From an uncultured Candidatus Actinomarina sp. (GTDB lineage Bacteria > Actinomycetota > Acidimicrobiia > Actinomarinales > Actinomarinaceae), in NCBI GenBank assembly GCA_902596545.1, contig CACJUH010000002.1:62001-126000 (forward strand): a stretch of 64,000 nt of DNA, given 5' to 3'. Below the pieces are notes generated by a model that worked only from the letters and a program-made list of their open reading frames with translations, made no database searches and was not told the origin of the DNA. The translations under genes and the position numbers were made by a program. Below are positions 18,732 through 26,793 of the stretch, piece by piece (positions within the stretch are counted from its first letter, which is position 1; every line of letters starts with the position of its first letter).

Positions 18732-19193
18732 CTATTCGTTTACAACATATAAAGTTAAAGCCTCTACAACTGCAGCAGGCTTTTCTTTACCTTCAATTTC
18801 AATTGTTACAGTAAATTTAACTAACCATCTACCGTTTTTCTTATAATTGACTTCTGATAAAACAAACCGTCCTCTAATTTTACTATCTACTGGAACAGCT
18901 TCCATAAATCTAACTTTGTCAGCACCGTAATTGATAGCCATTTGCATCCCCTCAGGCATAAAACCATTTTGGGCTGACATATAAGACAGAAGGCTTAAAG
19001 TTAAAAAACCATGTGCAATTGTGGTACCCCATGGAGTTGCTTTAGCCATTTCGGGATCTACATGTATAAATTGATGATCATTTGTGGCGTCAGCAAATTG
19101 GTTAATTCGTTCTTGGGTAATTTCTAGCCATTCAGAAACTCCAGTTTCTTGACCAACATAATTTTCAAATTCAGTAGCGGGAATAACTTTCAA
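18732..19193 (-). CDS. MaoC-like (R)-specific enoyl-CoA hydratase
   Basis: The 153-residue hot-dog-fold protein has the hydratase 2 motif: 'DATNDHQFIHVDPEMA' followed by 'GTTIAHGFLTLSLLS', giving the catalytic Asp/His pair. It hydrates trans-2-enoyl-CoA to (R)-3-hydroxyacyl-CoA, which matches the (3R)-specific SDR at 11618-12520. It resembles the NodN-like actinobacterial branch. Its start overlaps the end of the kinase-like gene by 4 bases. Confidence 0.88.
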   Translation of the reverse strand: MKVIPATEFENYVGQETGVSEWLEITQERINQFADATNDHQFIHVDPEMAKATPWGTTIAHGFLTLSLLSYMSAQNGFMPEGMQMAINYGADKVRFMEAVPVDSKIRGRFVLSEVNYKKNGRWLVKFTVTIEIEGKEKPAAVVEALTLYVVNE

Positions 19194-20206
19194 AATATCT
19201 CCTTAAGTAGATTCTTATTGGATGCTTTTTTTGCAAAACTTAATGTGCTTTGACCAAATGCATCTACATCTTTCTTATCAACATTACCATAATAACCAAG
19301 AGAATACCTTACATAGACTCCTTCCATTATCATTGCATGTTTCCAAAACGAAAGTCGTACATAGAATTCAATATTGTTTAAATCGAGGTCTGATTTAGAT
19401 TCATATAGATTAATTATTTCTTGCCTACTTGGAAATCCATCGCTCAATGATGGTGAATATATAAACGGAGTATCAGTTTCATTCTTATTTGACCAAGAAG
19501 CAATCACAGTTCCTAGATCAGCTAATGGATCACCTAATGTACAGAGTTCCCAATCAACAATTGCTGCAACTAAGTTATTATTTACCCTTACATTATCTAA
19601 TCTATAATCACCATGAACAATACTTACTTTTTGTTGTGTGGGGATAGTATCGAATAATAATTTTGTAGCAATATCTAAATCGGTAATATCTCTTACTTTT
19701 TGCGCATTAAATTGTTTTGTCCATCTGTTTAACTGTCTTAAGACATAGTCTTCATGTTTTCCTAAATCATTTAATTTAGAATTTTTTACATCGAAAGTAT
19801 GCAATTCAGCAAGTGTTGAAATAAATGAATTGGTAATTTCTTCTTTATCATTTTTCGAATAATTTTCAGCTATTACATTATCTGCAATAGTTACCCCTTC
19901 AATATATTCCATAATGTAAAAATCATCGTCTGAAACTGTTCTATCGGTGCATAAAAGAATAGGTTTTGGAACTTTTATATTATTTTTACTCAGTTCACTA
20001 ATAATTCTGTATTCACGTTGCATATTATGTGCAGACTCTAATTTATCTCCAAACGGAGGTCTTCTTAGAACATAACTGTGCATATCGTCAAAAATTTTAA
20101 AAGTAATGTTTGATCTACCTACTTTAAATTTTTCAAATTTAAATTGGTTATCCAAGTCAAGATTGGAAGCTATATAGTTTCTTATTTTTTCATTAAAAAA
20201 TTCCAT
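19190..20206 (-). CDS. Aminoglycoside phosphotransferase-family kinase (ACAD10/11-type)
   Basis: The 338-residue APH-fold kinase has the catalytic loop 'IVHGDYRLDNVRV' and the metal-binding 'AIVDWELCTLGDPLADLG', with a nucleotide-binding 'YVLRRPP' Lys-type segment near residue 50. In animals, such kinase domains are fused to acyl-CoA dehydrogenases (ACAD10/11), where they phosphorylate 4-hydroxyacyl-CoAs so that they can be turned into 3-hydroxyacyl-CoAs. Here the gene is divergent from an acyl-CoA dehydrogenase (59 bases apart), the unfused counterpart. I choose the ATG at 20206 over a TTG six bases upstream. A role in 4-hydroxyacid breakdown is an attractive inference. Confidence 0.8.
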   Translation of the reverse strand: MEFFNEKIRNYIASNLDLDNQFKFEKFKVGRSNITFKIFDDMHSYVLRRPPFGDKLESAHNMQREYRIISELSKNNIKVPKPILLCTDRTVSDDDFYIMEYIEGVTIADNVIAENYSKNDKEEITNSFISTLAELHTFDVKNSKLNDLGKHEDYVLRQLNRWTKQFNAQKVRDITDLDIATKLLFDTIPTQQKVSIVHGDYRLDNVRVNNNLVAAIVDWELCTLGDPLADLGTVIASWSNKNETDTPFIYSPSLSDGFPSRQEIINLYESKSDLDLNNIEFYVRLSFWKHAMIMEGVYVRYSLGYYGNVDKKDVDAFGQSTLSFAKKASNKNLLKEIF

Positions 20207-20264
20207 TAACAAATATCTTATGATTTAATTCTCTTGGTCTCAAGTTAATTGATAGAATAAAGCA

Positions 20265-21470
20265 ATGGATTTTAAATTTTCTCAAAAGTCATTAGATCTT
20301 CAAGAAAAGATGAATAAATTTTTTGAAGAACATATTTTTCCTAATGAAGAAGCCTACGAAAAAGCAATATTAGATTCAGGAGACCCTTTACACATTCCTG
20401 AATTACTTGATGAATTAAAAGATAAAGCAAGAAAAGAAGATTTATGGAACTTATTTTTACCTGATACTGAATACGGTGCTGGACTAACAAATGTTGACTA
20501 TGCGCCATTAGCAGAAATAACAGGTCAGGTTTGGTGGGCTCCTGAGGTATTTAATTGTTCTGCACCAGATACTGGAAATATGGAAATACTTGCAGAATTT
20601 GGAACACAAGAACAAAAAGACCAATGGTTAAATCCGTTACTTAATGGAGATATCCGCTCTTGTTTTGCTATGACCGAACCGGATGTTGCTTCATCTGATG
20701 CAACTAATATTTCAAGTTCAATAGTTTCTGATGGAGATAATTATATTATCAATGGAAGAAAATGGTGGACTTCAAATGCAATCAATCCACGCGCCAAGAT
20801 ATGTATTTTTATGGGAATAACAAATCCTGAAAATCCTCCACACACAAGACAAAGTCAAGTACTTGTCCCTATGGATTCAGAAGGGATAACTATAGTTAGA
20901 CCGATGCATGTTTATGGCTATGATGACGGGTACACTGGCCATCCAGAATTAAATTTTGAAAATGTTGTCGTACCAAAATCAAATATTATAGGTGGGGAAG
21001 GTATGGGCTTTAAAATTGCCCAAGCGAGGTTAGGTCCCGGAAGAATACATCACTGCATGAGAACAATAGGAATGGCTGAGAGAGCACTTGAATTAATGAT
21101 AAAGAGAGCTTTGTCTAGAGAAACTTTTGGTACAAAAATATCTGATCATGGTGTTGTACAGGATTGGATTGCAAGGTCAAGAATTAAAATTGAAGAGGCT
21201 AGACTACTTACTTTAAAAACGGCATGGTTGATTGACAATGTGGGTAAAGAACAAGCCAAAATTGAAATATCTGCGATAAAAGTTGGAGTTATTGAAGCTG
21301 CTTCGTATGTAATTGATAAAGCCATTCAAGCACATGGAGCCATGGGAGTTTCACAAGATACCCCATTAGCAAAAATGTCAGCTGGTGTCAGAACTTTAAG
21401 GATTGCCGATGGACCGGACGAAGTACACCTAAGATCTATTGCAAGACGTGAAATAAACAAACACTCATGA
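20265..21470 (+). CDS. Acyl-CoA dehydrogenase (ACAD10/11-like)
   Basis: The 401-residue dehydrogenase has 'CFAMTEPDVASSDATNI' and 'INGRKWWTSNAINPRAK' in the middle domain, 'AQARLGPGRIHHCMRTIG' and 'QAHGAMGVSQDTPLA' in the C-terminal domain. The 'GPGRIHH' segment is typical of the ACAD10/11 branch, supporting the link with the divergent APH-type kinase. It should oxidise an acyl-CoA, with EtfAB as acceptor. It overlaps the next gene by 4 bases (ATGA). Confidence 0.9.
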   Translation: MDFKFSQKSLDLQEKMNKFFEEHIFPNEEAYEKAILDSGDPLHIPELLDELKDKARKEDLWNLFLPDTEYGAGLTNVDYAPLAEITGQVWWAPEVFNCSAPDTGNMEILAEFGTQEQKDQWLNPLLNGDIRSCFAMTEPDVASSDATNISSSIVSDGDNYIINGRKWWTSNAINPRAKICIFMGITNPENPPHTRQSQVLVPMDSEGITIVRPMHVYGYDDGYTGHPELNFENVVVPKSNIIGGEGMGFKIAQARLGPGRIHHCMRTIGMAERALELMIKRALSRETFGTKISDHGVVQDWIARSRIKIEEARLLTLKTAWLIDNVGKEQAKIEISAIKVGVIEAASYVIDKAIQAHGAMGVSQDTPLAKMSAGVRTLRIADGPDEVHLRSIARREINKHS

Positions 21471-22327
21471 ACGAAAAAATTGCAGTAATTGGCGGGGGGC
21501 AAATGGGAAGCCAAATTGCAGCTTTAGCTGCCATGGCTGGTTATAAAACAAATATTTATGACGAGAATAAAGACAATTTGGAATATAGATATAAATTTGT
21601 AGAAGAAAACATCAAAAATTTAATAGACAAAAAAATATATTCTAAAGATAAATTAGATTCCTATAAAGAAAATTTAGAACTCACTTATTCACTTGAAGAC
21701 GTAATTGAAGAAAAAACATTTGTAATAGAAGCAGTAGTTGAAAGATTTGATGTAAAGCTTGAAATTTTTAATCAAATATCTAAATTGATGAATGAAGAGG
21801 TTGTAATGGCAACTAATAGTTCTTTCATTCAAGCTTCTGAAATCTCAAAACATTGTGAACATCCTGAAAGGTTCATAAATATGCACTTTTTCTATCCACC
21901 AATACGCATGGATTTAATTGAAATTTCATATCCAGCTAATGTATCGAAAGAAGTATTAGAACGTACTAAAACTGTAAGTGAAAAAATGGGTAGATCAGTG
22001 GTTGTACTAAAAAAGGAAACCCCTGGATTTATTGTAAATAGGATGCTGGCAGCTCTGGTAGATGAAGCTTATGAACTCTATGATGAGGGAATTGCTGATT
22101 TTGAAGATATAGATCTTGCTATTAAAAAAGGACTAAATCATCCTTTGGGCCCGTTTGAACTTTCAGATTATTCAGGATTAGATATACATTACTATGCTAA
22201 ATTGAAAAAATTTGAAGAATCTGGCGACCCAAAAGATGAACCAAAAAAGTTTTTAGAAGAAAAAGTTATGAACGGTGATTTAGGGGTAAAAACCGGTAAA
22301 GGCTTTTACGAATATAAAAAAGACTAA
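21467..22327 (+). CDS. 3-hydroxybutyryl-CoA dehydrogenase
   Basis: The 286-residue (S)-3-hydroxyacyl-CoA dehydrogenase has the NAD motif 'VIGGGQMGSQIAALAAMAGY', the catalytic region 'MHFFYPPIRMDLIEI' (His in the HFF motif), and the C-terminal domain with 'ETPGFIVNRMLAALVDEAYELYDEG' in two stretches, 'KKGLNHPLGPFELSDYSGLD' and 'GKGFYEY'. It oxidises 3-hydroxybutyryl-CoA to acetoacetyl-CoA. With the dehydratase-like protein and thiolase it would complete crotonyl-CoA to acetyl-CoA, given an enoyl-CoA hydratase. Confidence 0.92.
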   Translation: MNEKIAVIGGGQMGSQIAALAAMAGYKTNIYDENKDNLEYRYKFVEENIKNLIDKKIYSKDKLDSYKENLELTYSLEDVIEEKTFVIEAVVERFDVKLEIFNQISKLMNEEVVMATNSSFIQASEISKHCEHPERFINMHFFYPPIRMDLIEISYPANVSKEVLERTKTVSEKMGRSVVVLKKETPGFIVNRMLAALVDEAYELYDEGIADFEDIDLAIKKGLNHPLGPFELSDYSGLDIHYYAKLKKFEESGDPKDEPKKFLEEKVMNGDLGVKTGKGFYEYKKD

Positions 22328-22328
22328 A

Positions 22329-22739
22329 TTATTCAAAATCTTCGTCTTTTAGATTAAACATCACTTCCTTGTTTGGTTTTATAACAAGTACAATTCTTTC
22401 GCTTTGTATAGGGAATGGATAAGGTTTGTCCCAATATTTATGAGATAATTTATCAATATTGTCTCTTGCTTCTTGTCCAGAAATTTCTCCGATTACTTCA
22501 CCTCTTATTTCAACAAATTTAAAAGGATTGTCGTGTTTCCAAATCATAACTGTGACTCTGGGATCTTTTAAAATATTCTTGTATTTGAATCTGTGTATCT
22601 CAGTATTGATTAAAATATTTTCGCCATCTGTGTCAACCCACATTACATGTGTTTGGGGAACACCATCTTTAAATAAAGTTGTTAACGTTGCATAATTTGG
22701 GCCAGATGCCATTTGAATTGTTTTATTGTCTAATCTCAT
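22329..22739 (-). CDS. PPOX-class flavin/F420-dependent oxidoreductase
   Basis: The 136-residue split-barrel protein shows the pattern of the pyridoxamine-5'-phosphate-oxidase-like family: 'YATLTTLFKDGVPQTHVMWVDTDGENILINTE', read in two parts, and 'KNILKDPRVTVMI'. Actinobacterial members of this size commonly use coenzyme F420, whose biosynthesis genes lie at 55214-58160. The substrate is unknown. Its start codon is only 17 bases from the divergent dtd start. Confidence 0.8.
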   Translation of the reverse strand: MRLDNKTIQMASGPNYATLTTLFKDGVPQTHVMWVDTDGENILINTEIHRFKYKNILKDPRVTVMIWKHDNPFKFVEIRGEVIGEISGQEARDNIDKLSHKYWDKPYPFPIQSERIVLVIKPNKEVMFNLKDEDFE

Positions 22740-22756
22740 CTGTTAAATTATAGTTT

Positions 22757-23221
22757 ATGAAAGTTGTTTTGCAGAGAGTTAAAAGTGCTTACGTAAAAGT
22801 TGATTCAAGTATTATTTCAGAAATTAATCATGGATATTTACTTTTATGGGGGATTGAAGAAGCTGATTCTGAAGTTGAAAGTGAAATTCTCATAAATAAA
22901 ATTTTAAATTTCAGAGTTTTTTCAGATGAAAATTTAAAAATGAATAAATCGATAATAGATATTTCTGGGGAAATACTAATTGTTAGTCAGTTCACATTAG
23001 CTGGAAAATTTCTAAAAGGGAACAGGCCTTCGTTTGTTAAAGCAAAATCTCCAGAAATAGCTGAAGAGATGATTTCAAAAATTGTTCAGGCTTTTTCTAA
23101 ACATGTAACTGTAAAAACTGGTAGCTTTGGTGCCATGATGGACGTGGGTTTAATCAACGATGGTCCAGCAACTTTTGTATTGACGGCTAGAAATGGTGAA
23201 TTAATTGATCAAGCAGATTGA
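22757..23221 (+). CDS. dtd: D-aminoacyl-tRNA deacylase
   Basis: The 154-residue enzyme has the DTD motifs 'SQFTLAGKFLKGNRPSF' and 'NDGPATFVL', preceded by 'TGSFGAMMDVGLI'; together they form the chiral pocket (the Gly-cisPro dipeptide is the 'GP' of NDGPAT). It hydrolyses D-amino acids or glycine from mischarged tRNA. Its last 13 bases overlap the end of the convergent annealing-protein gene. Confidence 0.93.
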   Translation: MKVVLQRVKSAYVKVDSSIISEINHGYLLLWGIEEADSEVESEILINKILNFRVFSDENLKMNKSIIDISGEILIVSQFTLAGKFLKGNRPSFVKAKSPEIAEEMISKIVQAFSKHVTVKTGSFGAMMDVGLINDGPATFVLTARNGELIDQAD

Positions 23222-23637
23222 AGTTTAGTTTTTTTTCCAATTTCTTTTTTATCAAGTTGTTTATCAAGATAATATTCTTCTCCAGCCCATAAATGTAATC
23301 CAAGTCCAAGTTTCATTGCACATCTCTTAAAAGAATCTGATTCTGCGTGTTTTGCATTACTGCCATCATTTTTTTGATCGTGCTCTACATCACCGATAGA
23401 TGTTACAGTGACTAATTTCCCATCAATTTCAACAGTTAATTTTCCAAAGCAACCTACCACTGCTCCTGTTGTTTCCTGTCTGACCAACTCAACAACTTCC
23501 CAGTCAAAAGGTCCACAAACTTCTAAAAGACGTTGTGTAATTACTGGATGTGGAACGTAATTTCCAAACTTGCCCTTAGGTGCTTTTTTTATCCAATCTT
23601 TTGGAAATTTTCTTGATAGCTCATACAATTGTTTCAT
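23209..23637 (-). CDS. Rad52-like single-strand annealing protein (putative)
   Basis: From the ATG at 23637 (preceded by GGAGAG and overlapping the upstream stop as ATGA) the product is 142 residues. It shows the general pattern of Rad52/Rad22-type annealing proteins: an N-terminal hydrophobic/basic segment, a beta hairpin 'VVGCFGKLTVEIDGKLVTVTS' in two strands, 'GDVEHDQ', then 'AESDSFKRCAMKLGLGLHLW', matching the 'A.TDalKRAlr.fG..lG' helix motif of Rad52. It may anneal complementary single strands during repair. Two unknown small genes precede it in the operon. The assignment rests on a single motif, so a domain search is needed for certainty. Confidence 0.5.
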   Translation of the reverse strand: MKQLYELSRKFPKDWIKKAPKGKFGNYVPHPVITQRLLEVCGPFDWEVVELVRQETTGAVVGCFGKLTVEIDGKLVTVTSIGDVEHDQKNDGSNAKHAESDSFKRCAMKLGLGLHLWAGEEYYLDKQLDKKEIGKKTKLQSA

Positions 23638-24155
23638 TTTCTTCTCTCCATTTCTTTCAAATCTTTTGCCCATACTGGAGCAGTATCATTGCTTGTTTTA
23701 ATAACCTGTAATTTAGGTTCCTCATCCCAAATTTTTTCTATAAAAGTATCTCTTGCTAATTGTTTATCCATTCCTTTTTTTTCTGCAACTGCATCTAGGC
23801 CCCTTAATTTTGGCACAAAAGTATTTCCACAAAGTGCTATTAAGTTTTCAATCTCATCATCTGACAGCTTCTTGTTTGTAGCCCAATCGATTAATTTATT
23901 TAAATCTAGAGTTTTTGACTTGTAACTTTTAGAGTAATTAAAGACAGTATCAGATATTTTTATCGCTCCTTTTTCTTGAACATCGAGTGCAATTTTATTA
24001 TCTACAAATTTATTGATTTTATAAGTACTATCTTTTGCTTCTATAGAAACTCCTCTTGCTACAAACAATTCTTTAGGTTCTTCAATTGTTTGTAGTTCTG
24101 TGTTTTCTAAAGCTTCCTCTCCACTTTTGGCAATATCCCAGATCAAATCTTTCAT
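23634..24155 (-). CDS. Unknown protein, 173 aa, in annealing-protein operon
   Basis: I do not recognise this protein. It is acidic and charged, without membrane segments or a signal peptide. Its start is well supported by TTAGGAG seven bases upstream, and its stop overlaps the ATG of the Rad52-like gene, so the two are translationally coupled. The middle (about residues 25-75) looks beta-rich, while the C-terminal 80 residues look helical ('LSDDEIENLIALCGN', then 'AEKKGMDKQLARDTFIEKIW'). A partner or accessory role in DNA repair is suggested only by the coupling. Confidence 0.75.
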   Translation of the reverse strand: MKDLIWDIAKSGEEALENTELQTIEEPKELFVARGVSIEAKDSTYKINKFVDNKIALDVQEKGAIKISDTVFNYSKSYKSKTLDLNKLIDWATNKKLSDDEIENLIALCGNTFVPKLRGLDAVAEKKGMDKQLARDTFIEKIWDEEPKLQVIKTSNDTAPVWAKDLKEMERRK

Positions 24156-24168
24156 TTATTCTCCTAAT

Positions 24169-24285
24169 TTATGCTGCTTCATCATATATTCTATGACAAT
24201 TGCACCTGTCATTGTGGTCTATGCAAATAAAATTTGCTTTGATCCCGGATGATTCAAGTAATTTAATTATTTCTTTATCTTTCAT
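24169..24285 (-). CDS. Small Cys/His-rich protein, 38 aa (putative)
   Basis: This short frame encodes a helix (MKDKEIIKLLESSGIK) followed by a cluster 'CIDHNDRCNCH', with three Cys and two His in 11 residues, suggesting a zinc- or iron-sulfur-binding knuckle. It is 13 bases upstream of the 173-residue protein on the same strand. A longer frame through the start of gdh exists but has no start signal; I prefer the internal ATG at 24285. No clear ribosome-binding site is visible, so it may be a fragment or leader peptide. Confidence 0.45.
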   Translation of the reverse strand: MKDKEIIKLLESSGIKANFICIDHNDRCNCHRIYDEAA

Positions 24286-24364
24286 ATCTATTAATTTAGA
24301 AATGCAGTGAGACAAAAAAAATAAAATAACAACCTTTCTAACGAAACCTATATATGATGAGCTA

Positions 24365-25630
24365 GTGATAGTTGAAAATAATCTCTTTGACTCACATATG
24401 TATAAAGAAGTCATCAAACAGTATGATGAAGTCTCTGATTTAATAAATCTTGATTCCAATATAAGAGAAAGGCTTAAATTACCCCAAAGGTCTTTAGTCG
24501 TCACTTTTCCTTTTAGAAGAGATGAATACGATGATGTAGAGACAGTTATAGGGTATCGTGTCCAGCATGTATTGTCGATGGGACCTACTAAAGGTGGTAT
24601 AAGATATGCTCCAGATGTAAATCTAGGTGAAGTTACAGCTTTAGCTATATTGATGTCTTGGAAATCTGCAATTGTTGGATTACCTTATGGTGGAGCCAAG
24701 GGAGGAGTAGCAATTGATCCCAATCCTTTAACAAGAGCTGAAAAGCAAAGAGTTACTAGAAGGTATACAGCAGAGTTACTACCGATTATAGGAGTTGATA
24801 AAGACATACCCGCTCCAGATTTAGGCACGGATGAGCAAACAATGGCATGGATTATGGATACCTACAGTAACTTTGTTGGTTCTCCTCAGCCAGGAATAGT
24901 CACAGGAAAACCCGTGTCTCTTGGAGGCTCTATAACAAGACGAGAATCAACCGGAAGAGGAGCTGTTGCTGTCGGGCAAGCAGCGATGGAAAAAATAGGC
25001 AAAAATTATAAGGATTCACGTATTGTAATTCAAGGATTTGGAAATGTTGGAAGGTATGCTGCTTTAGATTCTTATGAAAGAGGGGCTAAAGTAATTGCAG
25101 TTAACGATCTAGGCGGCGCTGTATTTAACAAAGATGGATTAAATATTCCAGAACTTTTTAAACATATTGCAAAAAACCCATCTGTCAAAGGTTTTGAAGG
25201 TGGCGAAGATTATGAAGGTGAAATTTTAGAAATAGAATGTGATGTTTTAATACCTGCAGCTGTTGGAGGTGTAATTACTTCAAGTAACGCAGAGAAAATT
25301 AAAACAAACGTACTTATTGAAGGTGCAAATTCGCCAACAACTTTAAATGCTGACAAGATTTTAAGAGAAAATGGAGTAATGATTATTCCAGACATATTAG
25401 CTAATGCTGGAGGAATTACTGCGAGTTATTTTGAATGGGTACAAAATACTCAAAATTACCTATGGAAAGAATCTGAATTACATGAAAAACTTATCGATGT
25501 AATGATTACTTCATTTGAAGAAGTTTGGACTATTTCGCAAAAGCAAAACTGTGATTTGCGAACTGCAGCATTAATAAAAGGAATTAAAAGAGTAGCTGCT
25601 GCCAAATTAACTAGAGGACTGTTCCCTTAA
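24365..25630 (+). CDS. gdhA: Glutamate dehydrogenase
   Basis: The 421-residue enzyme belongs to the Glu/Leu/Phe/Val dehydrogenase family: 'MGPTKGGIRYAPDV', the catalytic Lys motif 'LPYGGAKGGVAIDP', 'DIPAPDLGT', and the Rossmann motif 'IQGFGNVGRYAA'. It interconverts glutamate with 2-oxoglutarate and ammonia. The given GTG start has no clear ribosome-binding site; the ATG at 24398 is also possible. Its 3' end overlaps the convergent nuclease gene by 24 bases. Cofactor preference is not decided. Confidence 0.93.
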   Translation: MIVENNLFDSHMYKEVIKQYDEVSDLINLDSNIRERLKLPQRSLVVTFPFRRDEYDDVETVIGYRVQHVLSMGPTKGGIRYAPDVNLGEVTALAILMSWKSAIVGLPYGGAKGGVAIDPNPLTRAEKQRVTRRYTAELLPIIGVDKDIPAPDLGTDEQTMAWIMDTYSNFVGSPQPGIVTGKPVSLGGSITRRESTGRGAVAVGQAAMEKIGKNYKDSRIVIQGFGNVGRYAALDSYERGAKVIAVNDLGGAVFNKDGLNIPELFKHIAKNPSVKGFEGGEDYEGEILEIECDVLIPAAVGGVITSSNAEKIKTNVLIEGANSPTTLNADKILRENGVMIIPDILANAGGITASYFEWVQNTQNYLWKESELHEKLIDVMITSFEEVWTISQKQNCDLRTAALIKGIKRVAAAKLTRGLFP

Positions 25631-26590
25631 AAGCTTTTCGATTTCAGTTTGAATTTCATTTTTTTGATTTTCTAATTCAGAAATTTTTGATTCAATATCT
25701 GTTCTGTTAGTGTTTCCAATCGGACTATCTACTGGAATTTTATCATGATCTTTAAACATGTCTAAAACTTCAATTTCTTCTTCTAATTCAGCTATTGATT
25801 CATTTATAATTCTGAGATTTTCGGTATTTGGAGCATTTTCATTGAATACTGGACAGATTGGTTTGTAGTAACACCAGTCACACAATGTATTTTTAATTGC
25901 AGGAAACTCATTTTCTTCATATGCTTTTTTTATATTTTCCCAAATTTCTAAAATTTCATTTTTTGCATTTGATAAATCTTCTTCGGTTATTTTCAATGTG
26001 TGAATAGTTGAATTTTTCAGGTAAATTAACTTTAGCTCAACTGGCATCTCACCGAGTTCTTCTTTGATTAGCAGCGCATATAATTTTAAAGCAAAAAATC
26101 TAGGTTCTTTATATTTAGCCATAGGAGCTTTTCCACTCTTGTAGTCCACGATGATTAAATCACCATTTTGATTTCTATCCATCCTGTCCAAGATTCCTCT
26201 TAAGTTCAAGTCATTAATTGAGCCTTTAACCCAACGCTCGCGCTCTAAAGGTTCAAAACTTGTTGGGTCCTCTATTTCCATATAATTATTAAGCAATTTA
26301 AGTCCATCAACACCCCATTCTCTCTCTTCTTCTACATTGGAAAATAAATTATGATGTTCATCATTTCCTCTAACTTTTGTCCAAGCATCTCGAAATAAAT
26401 TATGTAGTTTTTCAATACTTCTATCTTCTTTTGGCAAATCAAACAAATCTTCTAGTGCTTGATGTACAGTAGTACCTTTTGCTTGGACTTCATTTGTAGG
26501 TTCTTTTAATTTATCAACATTTGCAAATTTAAATTGCTTGGGACAGGTTTTAAATTGAGACGCTCTTGAAGGAGATAAATTTTTTATCAT
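25607..26590 (-). CDS. RecB/Cas4-like PD-(D/E)XK nuclease with Fe-S cluster ligands
   Basis: The 327-residue protein begins 'LSPSRASQFKTCPKQFKF', has 'RGILDRMD' (Asp135) and 'LIIVDYKSGKAP' (Asp149, Lys151) of the PD-(D/E)XK nuclease core, and 'CDWCYYKPICPVF' (Cys237, 240, 246). These three Cys with Cys16 form the four-Cys [4Fe-4S] staple seen in AddB, Cas4 and Dna2. The C-terminal 75 residues form a coiled coil not typical of Cas4. It probably acts as a stand-alone exonuclease in DNA repair. No cas genes or CRISPR repeats are near. Confidence 0.88.
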   Translation of the reverse strand: MIKNLSPSRASQFKTCPKQFKFANVDKLKEPTNEVQAKGTTVHQALEDLFDLPKEDRSIEKLHNLFRDAWTKVRGNDEHHNLFSNVEEEREWGVDGLKLLNNYMEIEDPTSFEPLERERWVKGSINDLNLRGILDRMDRNQNGDLIIVDYKSGKAPMAKYKEPRFFALKLYALLIKEELGEMPVELKLIYLKNSTIHTLKITEEDLSNAKNEILEIWENIKKAYEENEFPAIKNTLCDWCYYKPICPVFNENAPNTENLRIINESIAELEEEIEVLDMFKDHDKIPVDSPIGNTNRTDIESKISELENQKNEIQTEIEKLLREQSSS

Positions 26591-26636
26591 ATGTAAATTA
26601 TATCTATATTATTTCGAATATTTGTAAAATGTAATA

Positions 26637-26750
26637 GTGAACAGTTTTCTTAAAGTTTTACAAATCGTAGGCATTGCTACATTTATCTTGTATTTTGTTA
26701 TTGGTATTTTGTATAACTCTTTTAGCTGGTTTAATTACCTTTTCAATTAA
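26637..26750 (+). CDS. Possible small single-span membrane protein, 37 aa
   Basis: A GTG-initiated frame in the 203-base gap before ino1 encodes MNSFLKVLQIVGIATFILYF and a further 17 residues with a hydrophobic core and an aromatic tail. No ribosome-binding site is evident, and T-rich DNA readily produces such frames, so it may not be a gene. The rest of the gap holds nothing recognisable. Confidence 0.3.
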   Translation: MNSFLKVLQIVGIATFILYFVIGILYNSFSWFNYLFN

Positions 26751-26793
26751 CACTATATTTTTGATAAATCTTATTGTTGCTAAAGTTATATGA

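Noticed and set aside
24169-24504. 111-residue reading of the small Cys/His gene
   Set aside because: The upstream two thirds are antisense to the start of gdhA and lack a start signal; only the C-terminal 38 residues look gene-like.
25607-26590. Cas4 of a CRISPR system
   Set aside because: No repeats, no other cas genes, and the coiled-coil C-terminus and actinobacterial RecB-like pattern fit a stand-alone repair nuclease.
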